DNA of 64,000 nt from Hymenobacter sp. YIM 151858-1 (GTDB lineage: Bacteria; Bacteroidota; Bacteroidia; Cytophagales; Hymenobacteraceae). The notes below the pieces were generated by a model that ran no database searches, had not been told where the DNA came from, and was given only the letters and a program-made list of their open reading frames with translations. The stretch covers positions 1,426,001 through 1,490,000 of the forward strand of contig NZ_CP110136.1 of assembly GCF_025979705.1 (NCBI RefSeq), given 5' to 3'. Numbering within the stretch: position 1 is the first letter of the stretch; each line of letters starts with the position of its first letter. The position numbers and the translations under genes are program-made. This document shows, piece by piece, positions 7,967 through 16,970 of this stretch.

Positions 7967-9226
7967 ATGTCCCAAATTCCTGCCGTCGAAATCATCACCA
8001 TTGGCGACGAACTGCTCTACGGCCAAGTTATCGATACCAACTCGGCCTGGATGGGCCAGGAGCTGGGCAAAATCGGCCTGCGCATCCGCCAGATCAGCTC
8101 CGTATCAGATAAAGCCGAGGAGATAGTGCGCGCCCTCGACGAAGCCCGCCGGCGCGCCCAGGTGGTGCTGATGACCGGCGGCCTGGGCCCTACCAAAGAC
8201 GACCTGACCAAACACGTGCTGGCCCGCTACTTCAGCTCGAAGCTGGAGCTGTACGAACCCTCGCTTCGCGACGTGGAGGCCATTTTTGCCCGCTTCAACC
8301 GGCCCATGCTCGAGGTAAACCGCCAGCAGGCCTACTTGCCCAAATCGTGCACCCCGCTGCGCAACACCGTGGGCACCGCGCCCGGCATGTGGTTCGAGGA
8401 GGGCGGCGTGGTATTCGTGTCGATGCCCGGGGTGCCCTTCGAAATGAAGCATCTGATGACCACGCACGTGCTGCCTAAGCTGCAGGAGTACTTTCGGGTG
8501 CCGCCCATCGAGCACGCGGTGCTGCAAACGGTTGGACAGGGCGAATCCTTTCTGGCCGAGCAAATTGCCGATTGGGAAGCACAGTTGCCGGCCAACATGA
8601 AATTGGCCTACCTACCCTACCTGGGCGGGGTGCGCCTGCGCCTCACCGCCACCGACGACGGCCAGCCCAATCTGCGCGGGCGGCTCGAAGCTCAGCTTCC
8701 GCAGCTGCGCGCCCTCATCGGCCCTTACTTGTTTGCCGAAGGCGAGGTGCCCTTGGAGGCCGCCCTAGGTGCCATGCTGCAGGAACGCGGCCTCACCATC
8801 GGCTCGGCCGAAAGCTGCACCGGCGGCGCCATTGCCCACAAGCTTACGGGCGTAGCAGGCAGCTCGGCGTACTTCATGGGCAGCGTTGTAGCATATGCCA
8901 ACGAGGTAAAAGTGAGGCAGCTGGGCGTGCAGCCTGCTACGCTCGAAGCCCACGGCGCCGTAAGCGAGGAAACCGTGCGGCAGATGGCCGAAGGTGCCCG
9001 CCGCCACCTGGGCGTTGATGTAGCCGTGGCCACCAGCGGCATTGCCGGCCCCGGCGGCGGCTCCGACGACAAGCCCGTGGGCACATTCTGGCTGGCCTAC
9101 GCCGACGCGCACCAAACCGTAGCCCGCAAAATCACGTTCAACCGCGGCCGACAGCTCAACATTGAGTTCATAACCACGGCTGCGCTGAACCTGGTGCGCC
9201 AGCACTTGCCCCCCATTGGGCAATAG
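7967..9226 (+). CDS. cinA: CinA family nicotinamide-nucleotide amidohydrolase
   Basis: 419 residues. The N-terminal MoCF/COG1058 domain (IITIGDELLYGQVIDTN ... MTGGLGPTKDDLT) is linked to a C-terminal PncC deamidase domain (SAESCTGGAIAHKLTGVAGSSAYF). PncC converts NMN to NaMN in pyridine nucleotide salvage, and the N-terminal domain acts on ADP-ribose-type substrates in related proteins. ATG 7967 is used rather than an upstream alternative at 7940 because it matches the family N-terminus. It stands alone, divergent from DUF4197. Confidence 0.93.
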   Translation: MSQIPAVEIITIGDELLYGQVIDTNSAWMGQELGKIGLRIRQISSVSDKAEEIVRALDEARRRAQVVLMTGGLGPTKDDLTKHVLARYFSSKLELYEPSLRDVEAIFARFNRPMLEVNRQQAYLPKSCTPLRNTVGTAPGMWFEEGGVVFVSMPGVPFEMKHLMTTHVLPKLQEYFRVPPIEHAVLQTVGQGESFLAEQIADWEAQLPANMKLAYLPYLGGVRLRLTATDDGQPNLRGRLEAQLPQLRALIGPYLFAEGEVPLEAALGAMLQERGLTIGSAESCTGGAIAHKLTGVAGSSAYFMGSVVAYANEVKVRQLGVQPATLEAHGAVSEETVRQMAEGARRHLGVDVAVATSGIAGPGGGSDDKPVGTFWLAYADAHQTVARKITFNRGRQLNIEFITTAALNLVRQHLPPIGQ

Positions 9227-9333
9227 CAGCGCACTACTGATTTACCTTGCTGTGGATCAGCGGATTGGTCTTCTCCCCTAACGACTGTTCGCCGACCTAG
9301 GCTTGCACATGAGGTAGCATACCGCAAATCAGC

Positions 9334-9341
9334 TACCTTTG
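9334..9341 (+). promoter_or_regulatory. Bacteroidota -7 promoter box for the E2 gene
   Basis: TACCTTTG fits TAnnTTTG and lies 80 bp before the ATG of the dihydrolipoamide acyltransferase gene, implying a leader of about 70 nt. Confidence 0.55.
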
Positions 9342-9420
9342 GCCCCGATTTCAGGCCGCTACCGCCTGTTTTCTCACGTTCTAGCTTCCTTTCCCACCCC
9401 AATTATTCTAATCAAACCGC

Positions 9421-10830
9421 ATGGCACGAGTGGAAATGGTGATGCCCAAAATGGGCGAAAGTATCATGGAAGGCACCGTCCTCAAATGGCTCAAGCAGGT
9501 GGGCGACACCATTGACCAGGACGAATCGGTGCTGGAAGTGGCCACCGATAAAGTGGACACCGAGGTGCCCGCCATCCACGCCGGCGTGTTGCAGCAGATT
9601 TTGGTGGAAGAAGGCCAGGTGGTAGCCGTAGGCGCCCCCATCGCCATCATCGAAACCGACGCCGCTGCTGCCTCCAATGGCCAGGCTCCGGCTGCCGAAG
9701 CTGCTCCCGTGGCTGTTGAGGCCGAAGCTGCCCAGGTTGCCGAGCAAGTGCCGTTCGTGCCGAATGCCGCTGCTGCGTCAGCCGCCGCAACGGGTGGTTC
9801 GCAACTGGGCGAGGCCCAGCCCGGCCGCTTCTACTCGCCGCTGGTGCTCAACATCGCCCGCGAGGAAGGCATTTCGATGGCTGACCTGGAGCGCCTGCCC
9901 GGCACCGGCCAGGGCGGCCGCGTTACCAAAAAAGACATCCTCGATTTCGTGGCCAACCGTGGCCAACAGCCGGCCCAGGCTGCTCCGGCAGCAGTTGCTC
10001 CGGTAGCCCAAGCCGCTGCCCCGGCCCCGCAGGCTACGGCGGCAGTTGCCGCCCCCGCTCCTGCCGCTCAGCCTGCCGCGGTTGCAGCATCGGCCAGCAA
10101 ACCGGCACCCTCGGTAAGCGGCAACCAGGAGCTGATCGAGATGGACCGCATGCGCAAGATGATTGCGCAGCGCATGGTCGACTCGAAGCGCATTTCGCCG
10201 CACGTTACCTCGTTTGTGGAGGCCGACGTAACGAACATCGTGCAGTGGCGCGAGAAGCACAAAGACGCCTACAAAAAGCGCGAAGGCGAAAACCTGACCT
10301 ACACCCCCATTCTGGTGCAGGCCATCGTGAAAGCCATTCAGGACTTCCCGAACATCAACGTGTCGGTTGATGGCGACTACATCATCAAGAAGCGCGACAT
10401 CAACATCGGCCTGGCCGTGGCGCTGCCCTCGGGCAACCTCATTGTGCCGGTGATTCACAACGCCGATCAGCTGAACCTGAATGGCCTGAGCAAGCGCGTG
10501 AACGACCTCGCTAACCGCGCCCGCCAGAACAAGCTGAAGCCCGAAGACCTGGCCAACGGCACCTACACCGTGTCGAACGTGGGCTCGTTTGGCAACGTGA
10601 TGGGCACGCCCATCATCATGCAGCCGCAGGTGGCCATCATGGCCCTAGGTGCCATCAAGAAAAAGCCGGCCGTGATTGAGACGCCGCAGGGCGACTTGAT
10701 CGGTATCCGCCACTTCATGTTCCTGTCGCACTCCTACGACCACCGCGTGGTTGATGGTTCGCTGGGTGGCATGTTCGTGCGCCGCGTGGCCGACTACCTC
10801 GAGCAGTTCGACCCCAACACGACCATCTAA
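9421..10830 (+). CDS. 2-oxo acid dehydrogenase E2 (dihydrolipoamide acyltransferase)
   Basis: 469 residues. It has one lipoyl domain (about residues 1-80, lipoyl-lysine K44 in ATDKVDTEV), an Ala/Pro linker, a peripheral subunit-binding domain (SPLVLNIAREEGI ... GTGQGGRVTKKDI), a second Ala/Pro linker and the catalytic acyltransferase domain with HRVVDG (His441). It moves the acyl group from lipoate to CoA in the core of a pyruvate, branched-chain or 2-oxoglutarate dehydrogenase complex. E1 and E3 genes are not adjacent, so which complex it serves cannot be told from context. Confidence 0.93.
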   Translation: MARVEMVMPKMGESIMEGTVLKWLKQVGDTIDQDESVLEVATDKVDTEVPAIHAGVLQQILVEEGQVVAVGAPIAIIETDAAAASNGQAPAAEAAPVAVEAEAAQVAEQVPFVPNAAAASAAATGGSQLGEAQPGRFYSPLVLNIAREEGISMADLERLPGTGQGGRVTKKDILDFVANRGQQPAQAAPAAVAPVAQAAAPAPQATAAVAAPAPAAQPAAVAASASKPAPSVSGNQELIEMDRMRKMIAQRMVDSKRISPHVTSFVEADVTNIVQWREKHKDAYKKREGENLTYTPILVQAIVKAIQDFPNINVSVDGDYIIKKRDINIGLAVALPSGNLIVPVIHNADQLNLNGLSKRVNDLANRARQNKLKPEDLANGTYTVSNVGSFGNVMGTPIIMQPQVAIMALGAIKKKPAVIETPQGDLIGIRHFMFLSHSYDHRVVDGSLGGMFVRRVADYLEQFDPNTTI

Positions 10831-10839
10831 AAAGCCGAA

Positions 10840-10910
10840 AGCCGTGGCAGCTGCAAACGCTTTTGCCACGGCTTAGTACTTGAACAAGCCCGTCAGATCG
10901 GCGGGCTTTT
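10840..10910 (+). terminator. Double hairpin terminator after the E2 gene
   Basis: Hairpin one pairs AGCCGTGGCA (10840-10849) with TGCCACGGCT (10864-10873). Hairpin two pairs AAGCCCG (10886-10892) with CGGGCTT (10902-10908) and is followed by a T-rich run. Confidence 0.75.
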
Positions 10911-10931
10911 CTTTTTGATTTCTTTCAGGTT

Positions 10932-11150
10932 ATGAAAAATTTTGTGACCCTAGGTGCGCTGGTAATTTCGCTGGCCCTGATCATCTACCTGTACGTGCGC
11001 CTCTCCGCCACGGAGCGGCAGTTGGCCGATGCTCAACGGCGCATGGCCGACTGCGAGCAGGTAACCTTTCAGCTGCAAAACCAGCTAAGCCAGCAAGCCC
11101 GTATGCAGGCGCGCGAGGCAGGTCGGCCGGTTCCGGGCGAGCAGGAGTAG
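10932..11150 (+). CDS. Small single-pass membrane protein with coiled coil
   Basis: 72 residues, not recognised. One N-terminal transmembrane helix (about residues 5-22, LGALVISLALIIYLYV) is followed by a predicted coiled coil (SATERQLADAQRRMADCEQVTFQLQNQLSQQA) and a polar tail. It is bracketed by terminators on both sides, so it is a separate transcription unit. Codon use, including CCCTAGGTGCG near the start, is like that of its neighbours. An envelope-anchored coiled-coil role is likely but no function can be stated. Confidence 0.65.
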   Translation: MKNFVTLGALVISLALIIYLYVRLSATERQLADAQRRMADCEQVTFQLQNQLSQQARMQAREAGRPVPGEQE

Positions 11151-11181
11151 CAGCCCGCGTTGCCGGGCTTGCGCTGACAAA

Positions 11182-11216
11182 CAAAGCGGCCACACCTTTT
11201 GGGTGTGGCCGCTTTG
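11182..11216. terminator. Bidirectional Rho-independent terminator
   Basis: A 15-bp perfect stem (CAAAGCGGCCACACC) with a TTTTG loop, between the small membrane protein (+) and valS (-). Confidence 0.85.
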
Positions 11217-11235
11217 CTTTAAATCAGTTGGCAGC

Positions 11236-13920
11236 TTACAGCGCCGCCAGGCTTTGCTCGAGGGCTGCGATTTTAGCCTCGGCATCGGCCAGCTTCTGCC
11301 GCTCGCGCTCTACCAGGTCGGCCTTGGCGTTCTGCACAAACTTCTCATTGGCGAGCTTTTTCAGCACCGAGTCGCGGAAGCCCTGCGCGTACTCCAGCTC
11401 CTTGGTCAGACGCTCACGCTCGGCCCCTAGGTCGATCTGGCCTTCCATGGGCACGAAGAACTCGGCACCACCCGAAACGAAGCCTACCGCCGCAGCCGGG
11501 GCAGCATCTACCACGCTGATTTCGGTGAGGGCCGCCAGCTTACGGATGATGCCATCGAAATCCTGCAGCAGAGCTGTGTCCTCGGTTTTGGCCGCCAGCG
11601 TGAGGGGCTTGTTCGGACCCAGGCCTTTCTGGTTGCGAATGTTACGCACACCGGCCACCACATCCAGTGCCTTTTCCACCCGGCCCAGCAGCTCGGCGCC
11701 GCCCTCAACGAGCTGTTGCTTGGGCCAGGCGGCTACGCAGAGGTAGTCCTTGGGGCCGCGCTCGGCCAGGTGGTGCCATATTTCCTCCGTGATGAACGGC
11801 ATGAACGGGTGCAGCAGCTTCAGGAGTTGCTCGAAGAAGCCGGTGGTGCGGCGCAGCGTTTCGGCATCGATGGGGGCCTGGTAAGCCGGCTTGATCATCT
11901 CCAGGTACACCGAGCAGAAGTCGTCCCACACCAGCTTGTAGATGGTCATGAGCGCGTCGGACATCCGGAACTTGTCGAAGTGCTCGTCGAGCTCGGCCAG
12001 GGTGCTCTGCAGCTTCGCCTGAAACCACTCCGTGGCCCGCTCGTTCACGAACGGCAGCTCCTCGCTTACCTCCCACCCCTGCGTGAGGCGGAAGGCGTTC
12101 CAGAGCTTGTTGGTGAAGTTGCGGCCCTGCTCTACCAGCTTAATATCGAACAGCAAGTCGTTGCCGGCCGGCGACGAGAACAGCATGCCGGTACGCACAC
12201 CGTCGGCGCCGTACTGCGCAATGAGGTCGAGCGGGTCGGGCGAGTTGCCCAGGCTCTTGCTCATCTTGCGGCCCTGCGCATCTCGCACAATACCGGTGAG
12301 ATACACGTTGCGGAACGGCACATCCTTGCGATACTCCAGGCCGGCCATGATCATGCGCGCTACCCAGAAGAACAGGATTTCCGGGGCCGTTACGAGGTCG
12401 TCGGTCGGGTAGTAATAGTTGACGTCGGGGTTATCCGGATCCTTAAATCCGTCGAATACCGAGATGGGCCACAGCCACGACGAGAACCAGGTATCAAGCA
12501 CGTCTTCGTCCTGGCGTAAGTCGCTAGCTTGCAGCTCGCTGTTGCCGCTTTGCTCACGCGCCAGTTGAAGTGCTTCCTCGTCGGTGAGGGCCACCACAAA
12601 GGTGCCATCGGGCAGGTAATAGGCCGGAATGCGCTGGCCCCACCACAGCTGACGCGAGATGCACCAGTCGCGCACGTTCTCCATCCACACCCGGTACATG
12701 TTCTTGAACTTGGGCGGGTGCAGCTTCACGGCGTCGTTCTCCACTACCTCCAGGGCGGGGCCGGCGAGGTGCTCCATTTTCAGGAACCACTGCAACGACA
12801 GGCGCGGCTCGATAACGGCCCCGGTGCGCTCCGAGGTCTGCAGCACGCTCTGGTACTCTTCCACCTTGTCGAGCAGCTCGGCGTCGCCTAGGTCCTTCAC
12901 GATGTTGCGGCGCGCGGCAAAGCGGTCCTGCCCCACGTACAGCACGGCCTTCTCGTTCAGGAAGCCGCCGTCGTCCAGGATATCAATTACCGGCAGCTTG
13001 TGCTTCAGGCCCAGCTCGTAGTCGTTCAGGTCGTGCGCGGGCGTTACCTTCAGCGCCCCCGTTCCGAAATCAATGGCTACGTACTCATCAAGAATAACCG
13101 GAATTTCGCGACCTAGGAGCGGAATGCGCACCTTGGCACCGTGCAGGTGCTTGTAGCGCTCATCGTTCGGGTTCACGGCCACGGCCACGTCGGCCATGAT
13201 GGTTTCGGGGCGCGAGGTGGCGACGGTTAGGTAGGTAACAGGTGATGAGGTGACAAGTGACACGTCTTCATTTTCACCTGTTGCTTGTCCCTTGTTACCT
13301 GTCACCACCTCATACCGCAGGTGGTACATCTTGGCCACGGTGTCCTTCGGAATTACTTCCTCATCCGACAAGGCCGTGCGGCCCTGCGGGTCCCAGTTCA
13401 CCATGCGAATGCCGCGGTAAATCAGGCCCTTGCGGTACAAATCGACGAACACGCGCAGTACGGCCTCGGTCAGGTCGGGCTCCATGGTGAAGCGCGTGCG
13501 CGACCAGTCGCAGGAGGCGCCGAGCTTTTTCAGCTGCTCCAGGATAATGCCGCCGTACTTCTCCTTCCACTCCCAGGCATACTTCAGAAACTCCTCCCGC
13601 GAGAGGTCTTTCTTCTCGATGCCCCGCTCCTTCAGCATCTGCACCACTTTGGCTTCGGTGGCGATGGAGGCGTGGTCGGTGCCGGGCACCCAGCAGGCTT
13701 CTTTGCCCTGCATGCGGGCGCGGCGCACCAGCACATCCTGAATGGTGTTGTTCAGCATGTGGCCCATGTGCAGCACGCCGGTTACGTTCGGGGGCGGAAT
13801 CACCACCGAGTAAGCAGGTTTGCGCGGATTGGGCTTCGAGTTAAAAAAGCCTTGCTCCTGCCAGCGTTGGTACCATTTATCTTCTACCTCGGCTGGCTGG
13901 TAGGTTTTTGGGATGGACAT
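11236..13920 (-). CDS. valS: Valyl-tRNA synthetase
   Basis: 894 residues; class I synthetase charging tRNA-Val. HIGH is present as HMGH (residues 51-54), KMSKS at residues 552-556, the CP1 editing domain between them (VATSRPETI), and a C-terminal coiled-coil arm ([18 protein letters not shown]). Unusually, residues about 205-229, just before the editing-domain strand [11 protein letters not shown], are encoded by a 7-nt-periodic inverted repeat of the kind otherwise found between genes. It is inserted in frame and adds a linker rich in T, G, E, N and V. The gene otherwise looks intact, so the insertion must be tolerated. Confidence 0.97.
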   Translation of the reverse strand: MSIPKTYQPAEVEDKWYQRWQEQGFFNSKPNPRKPAYSVVIPPPNVTGVLHMGHMLNNTIQDVLVRRARMQGKEACWVPGTDHASIATEAKVVQMLKERGIEKKDLSREEFLKYAWEWKEKYGGIILEQLKKLGASCDWSRTRFTMEPDLTEAVLRVFVDLYRKGLIYRGIRMVNWDPQGRTALSDEEVIPKDTVAKMYHLRYEVVTGNKGQATGENEDVSLVTSSPVTYLTVATSRPETIMADVAVAVNPNDERYKHLHGAKVRIPLLGREIPVILDEYVAIDFGTGALKVTPAHDLNDYELGLKHKLPVIDILDDGGFLNEKAVLYVGQDRFAARRNIVKDLGDAELLDKVEEYQSVLQTSERTGAVIEPRLSLQWFLKMEHLAGPALEVVENDAVKLHPPKFKNMYRVWMENVRDWCISRQLWWGQRIPAYYLPDGTFVVALTDEEALQLAREQSGNSELQASDLRQDEDVLDTWFSSWLWPISVFDGFKDPDNPDVNYYYPTDDLVTAPEILFFWVARMIMAGLEYRKDVPFRNVYLTGIVRDAQGRKMSKSLGNSPDPLDLIAQYGADGVRTGMLFSSPAGNDLLFDIKLVEQGRNFTNKLWNAFRLTQGWEVSEELPFVNERATEWFQAKLQSTLAELDEHFDKFRMSDALMTIYKLVWDDFCSVYLEMIKPAYQAPIDAETLRRTTGFFEQLLKLLHPFMPFITEEIWHHLAERGPKDYLCVAAWPKQQLVEGGAELLGRVEKALDVVAGVRNIRNQKGLGPNKPLTLAAKTEDTALLQDFDGIIRKLAALTEISVVDAAPAAAVGFVSGGAEFFVPMEGQIDLGAERERLTKELEYAQGFRDSVLKKLANEKFVQNAKADLVERERQKLADAEAKIAALEQSLAAL
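13231..13308. repeat. 7-nt periodic inverted-repeat array inside valS
   Basis: The left arm (13234-13263) reads as GGTAACA, GGTGATG, AGGTGACA, AGTGACA-type words. The right arm (13273-13306) is the complementary series (TCACCTG, TTGCTTG, TCCCTTG, TTACCTG). The arms share their word with the arrays at 50192-50349 and 60664-60743. The insertion keeps the reading frame. Confidence 0.9.
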
Positions 13921-13948
13921 AGTCGCTCTGGAATCAGTTCGGAAGCGG

Positions 13949-13956
13949 CAAAAGTA
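13949..13956 (-). promoter_or_regulatory. Bacteroidota -7 promoter box for valS
   Basis: The minus strand reads TACTTTTG, 28 bp upstream of the valS ATG. Confidence 0.6.
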
Positions 13957-14137
13957 GGCATTTCGGGCCGGGGGCGGAAGCGCGGGCCAAGGGTGCGGCT
14001 GCGCACGTGTGCCACAGGGCCCGTATTTTCGCCCCCGACAACTGAGCTACTCAAAGGTTTAACGCGTCAATCCCCTATTTTTAAGGTTTGGCGCGTTGCC
14101 CAACGCAAGGCTCCGGATCTGAAGCTTTCCTCTGCTC

Positions 14138-15073
14138 ATGAATTCGCTTTTTAGTCGGTGGAAGAAGCCCGCCTCCCCGGCACCGGCTCCTACTCCTTCA
14201 AGTGCGCCCGCTGCAGCAGCTCCCACGCAGGGCACGCTGCGCGTGGGCATGGCGCAGCTGCTGGTGGAAGGCGGCGAACCGCACCGCAATCTGGAGCGCG
14301 CGGCGCAAATGATTGCCCAGGCTGCCCAGCAAGGCTGCGCGTTGGTACTCCTGCCCGAAACCCTTGATTTTGCCTGGACGCACCCCAGCGCCCTCGCCGA
14401 GGCCCAGCCAATTCCCGGCCCCCACTCCGACCGGCTTTGCCAGGAGGCCGCAACGCACAATATCTACGTGTGCGCCGGCCTGACCGAACGCGCCGCCGAC
14501 GGCCGCATTTTCAACGCGGCCCTTCTCATCAGCCCCCAAGGCGAAATCCTGCTTAAATACCACAAGATCAACCTACTGGCTGTAGAGCAGCCGTTTTACC
14601 AGGTAGGCCAAACCCTGAACGTCGTCGATACGCCCCTAGGTAAAATCGGCGTCAACATCTGCGCCGACAACTACCTCGATGGCTTGTCGATTGGGCACAC
14701 GCTGGCGCGCATGGGGGCCGAAATCATCCTCTCGCCCTCTTCCTGGACGGTTGATTACTCGCTTACCGAAGAGCACGACCCGTACCAGGAAAAATGGGTG
14801 AAGCCCTACAAGATTCTGGCCTCGCTCTACAACGTGGTGGTAGTGGGCACTACCTCGGTGGGCTACATCGTGGGCGGGCCCTACGAGGGCAAAAAGAGCG
14901 TGGGCTGCTCGCTGGCCGTAGCGGCCGATGGCATCAAAGCCCAGGGCACCTTCAACGAGTTTGCCGGCGAGCTGATTGTGGCCGACTTACCGCGCCCACA
15001 CCGCCCCGAGCGCGGCACGGCCATCAGCGACAAACTGCGGCAACTGGGCTACCGCTTCGACGAACTTCTGTAA
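14138..15073 (+). CDS. Carbon-nitrogen hydrolase (nitrilase superfamily amidase)
   Basis: 311 residues. The nitrilase-fold catalytic triad is visible: Glu74 (LLPETLDF), Lys143 (KYHKINL) and Cys175 (GVNICADNY). About 30 N-terminal residues are an Ala/Pro/Ser extension that is not part of the domain. The next gene, 42 bp downstream on the same strand, is a PP-loop amidotransferase. In glutamine-dependent NAD synthetase the same two folds are fused, with the nitrilase domain acting as the ammonia-releasing glutaminase. A similar partnership here is inference. No signal peptide is seen, so it is probably cytoplasmic. Confidence 0.88.
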   Translation: MNSLFSRWKKPASPAPAPTPSSAPAAAAPTQGTLRVGMAQLLVEGGEPHRNLERAAQMIAQAAQQGCALVLLPETLDFAWTHPSALAEAQPIPGPHSDRLCQEAATHNIYVCAGLTERAADGRIFNAALLISPQGEILLKYHKINLLAVEQPFYQVGQTLNVVDTPLGKIGVNICADNYLDGLSIGHTLARMGAEIILSPSSWTVDYSLTEEHDPYQEKWVKPYKILASLYNVVVVGTTSVGYIVGGPYEGKKSVGCSLAVAADGIKAQGTFNEFAGELIVADLPRPHRPERGTAISDKLRQLGYRFDELL

Positions 15074-15115
15074 TCCCTCACTTTTCAGCTGCGCCTATTG
15101 AAACAGTTCTACTCC

Positions 15116-16336
15116 ATGAAAGTACCCCTCGCACAGCCTCATACTCATTCGGTCCCTTTGGCATCAGCTACCTCGCAGGTAGCCGGGCAACGCTGCACGC
15201 GTTGCATTATGGATACCACCGTTCCGGGTATTAGCTTTGAGGCCAATGGCGAGTGCAACTTTTGCGCGTTGCACGATAAAATGGACCGCGAAAATCCCCT
15301 AGGTCCGGCGGGAGAGCGGTACGTGCAGGAGGTAGCCGCCGAGCTGAAGCACCTAGGGCGGGGTAAAAAATACGACTGCGTGCTGGGCGTGAGCGGCGGC
15401 CGCGACAGCAGCTTTACCCTCTGGTACTGCGTGGTGAAGCTCGGCCTGCGGCCGTTGGCCGTGCACTTCAACGACGGCTTTGGCAACCCGGTGGCGGGCG
15501 AAAACATGGTGAAAGCCTGCCGCAAGCTGGGCGTAGAGCTGCGTACCATCACCTCCGACTGGCGCGAATCGAAGGACCTGAAAATTGCTTTCCTGAAAGC
15601 TTCGACGCCGGATATCGAGGAAGGCACCGATGTGGGCATTGCCACCGCGCTGTACGGTGTGGCGGCCAAAGAGGGCCTCACGCGCATCATCATCGGGCAA
15701 AGCTTCCGCACCGAAGGCATCTGCCCCCTGTCGTGGAACTACCTCGACGGCAAGTACCTGAAGGCTGTGCACCGGCAGTTTGGTACCGTGCCGCTGCGTA
15801 AATGGACGCCCAATGATCCGGGCTTCAATCTGGATCTGAAGGAGATGTTCTACTACTCAGTTATCCGGGGTATTCGTACGGTAACGCTGCTGTACCACGT
15901 GCCCTACGTGCGTGCCGAGGTGGATGAGTTGCTGCAGCGCGAGCTGGATTGGGTAAACCCCGGCGCCCATTACTTCGACGACCTCTACCAGAGCGTGATT
16001 TACTACCTCAACCGCACCAAGTTCAACATCGACCGGCGCTTGTTCAACTACTCGGCGCTGGTGCGCTCGGGCCAGATGACGCGCACCGAAGCCCTGGAGC
16101 GCTGCCAGCACGTAAATGCCATTGAGGACGAGAAAGTCATCAACCTGTGCATCAAACGCCTGGGCCTCACGCGCGAGGAGTTTGAGCAGATTGTGGCCGC
16201 GCCGGTGAAAACCTTCCGCGACTACCCCAACAACTACGCACTCATCCGGCTATTGCGCTGGCCCATCAAAATTGCCAGCAAGCTGCGCCTGCTGCCCGAG
16301 TCGGCTTACGATAAGTATTTCAACTGCGGCACTTAA
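15116..16336 (+). CDS. N-acetyl sugar amidotransferase (PP-loop ATPase, WbpG/PseA-like)
   Basis: 406 residues from ATG 15116 (a TTG at 15098 is also in frame). Four cysteines (C27, C30, C47, C50, as CTRC ... CNFC) look like a zinc site. The PP-loop SGGRDSS (residues 93-99) marks an ATP pyrophosphatase that adenylates its substrate. Family members add ammonia to N-acetylated surface-sugar precursors to make acetamidino sugars, normally with a HisH-type glutaminase. No HisH homologue is nearby; a nitrilase-fold amidase lies directly upstream instead and is the obvious candidate ammonia source. Confidence 0.85.
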   Translation: MKVPLAQPHTHSVPLASATSQVAGQRCTRCIMDTTVPGISFEANGECNFCALHDKMDRENPLGPAGERYVQEVAAELKHLGRGKKYDCVLGVSGGRDSSFTLWYCVVKLGLRPLAVHFNDGFGNPVAGENMVKACRKLGVELRTITSDWRESKDLKIAFLKASTPDIEEGTDVGIATALYGVAAKEGLTRIIIGQSFRTEGICPLSWNYLDGKYLKAVHRQFGTVPLRKWTPNDPGFNLDLKEMFYYSVIRGIRTVTLLYHVPYVRAEVDELLQRELDWVNPGAHYFDDLYQSVIYYLNRTKFNIDRRLFNYSALVRSGQMTRTEALERCQHVNAIEDEKVINLCIKRLGLTREEFEQIVAAPVKTFRDYPNNYALIRLLRWPIKIASKLRLLPESAYDKYFNCGT

Positions 16337-16371
16337 ACAGCTGTTTCACTCATCTGCGGTAAGCAAAGCGA

Positions 16372-16430
16372 AGAACCTTATTGCACCGATAGTAAAAACT
16401 ACCTAGGCGCGATAAGGTCCTTCGCTTGGG
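16372..16430. repeat. REP-like inverted repeat between convergent genes
   Basis: AAGCGAAGAACCTTAT on the left pairs with ATAAGGTCCTTCGCTT on the right at 15 of 16 positions, with a loop of about 25 bp that contains CCTAGG. It lies between the sugar amidotransferase and ferredoxin genes. The right arm runs on into GGGCTCAGGATGACC, a phrase that looks like part of a dispersed intergenic repeat. Confidence 0.7.
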
Positions 16431-16454
16431 CTCAGGATGACCGAAAAAAGTCTT

Positions 16455-16805
16455 CTAGGCGATGTGCAGCCAGTCTTTCTTCTTCAGGAGCTGATCCTGC
16501 GACTCGCGGTAATCGGGGTCGTCAACGCAGCAGTCGACGGGGCACACCGCCGCGCACTGGGGTTCCTCGTGGAAGCCAACGCACTCGGTGCATTTGTCCG
16601 ATACGATGTAGTAGTACTCGTCGGAAACGGGTACTTGGGGGCTGGTGGCATCTACTTGCTTGCCGCCATCCACCTCAATGGTGCCTTTCAAGGTGGTACC
16701 GTCGGCCCAGCGCCAGTTTGCGCCGCCTTCGTAGATGGCGTTGTTGGGGCACTCGGGTTCGCAGGCACCACAGTTGATGCACTCGTCGGTAATCATGATG
16801 GCCAT
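16455..16805 (-). CDS. 2[4Fe-4S] ferredoxin
   Basis: 116 residues. The first cluster motif is C9, C12, C15, C19 (CINCGACEPECP). The second is C72, C75, C84, C88 (CTECVGFHEEPQCAAVCP), with an insert of about 50 residues between the two motifs. This is the dicluster ferredoxin type common in Bacteroidota. It is an electron carrier in the cytoplasm. It is divergent from an acyl-CoA reductase, so one divergent region may control both. Confidence 0.92.
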   Translation of the reverse strand: MAIMITDECINCGACEPECPNNAIYEGGANWRWADGTTLKGTIEVDGGKQVDATSPQVPVSDEYYYIVSDKCTECVGFHEEPQCAAVCPVDCCVDDPDYRESQDQLLKKKDWLHIA

Positions 16806-16916
16806 GGCCGTAGGTCGTCAGGTTTGGTAAGGGAAGTGTTTCTGATACGCAGCCGCCGGGGCTTGGGGTTGTTGGATTCAACCGGAAGCTCGGCGGTAGG
16901 TTCTGACACAGTCGGG

Positions 16917-16924
16917 CAAAAGTA
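16917..16924 (-). promoter_or_regulatory. Bacteroidota -7 promoter box for the ferredoxin gene
   Basis: The minus strand reads TACTTTTG, 112 bp upstream of the ferredoxin ATG, in the divergent region shared with the acyl-CoA reductase. Confidence 0.5.
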
Positions 16925-16970
16925 GTACTGCCCGCGGTTTCTTACGAACTTTCGGCCCTGATTCCCGCTT

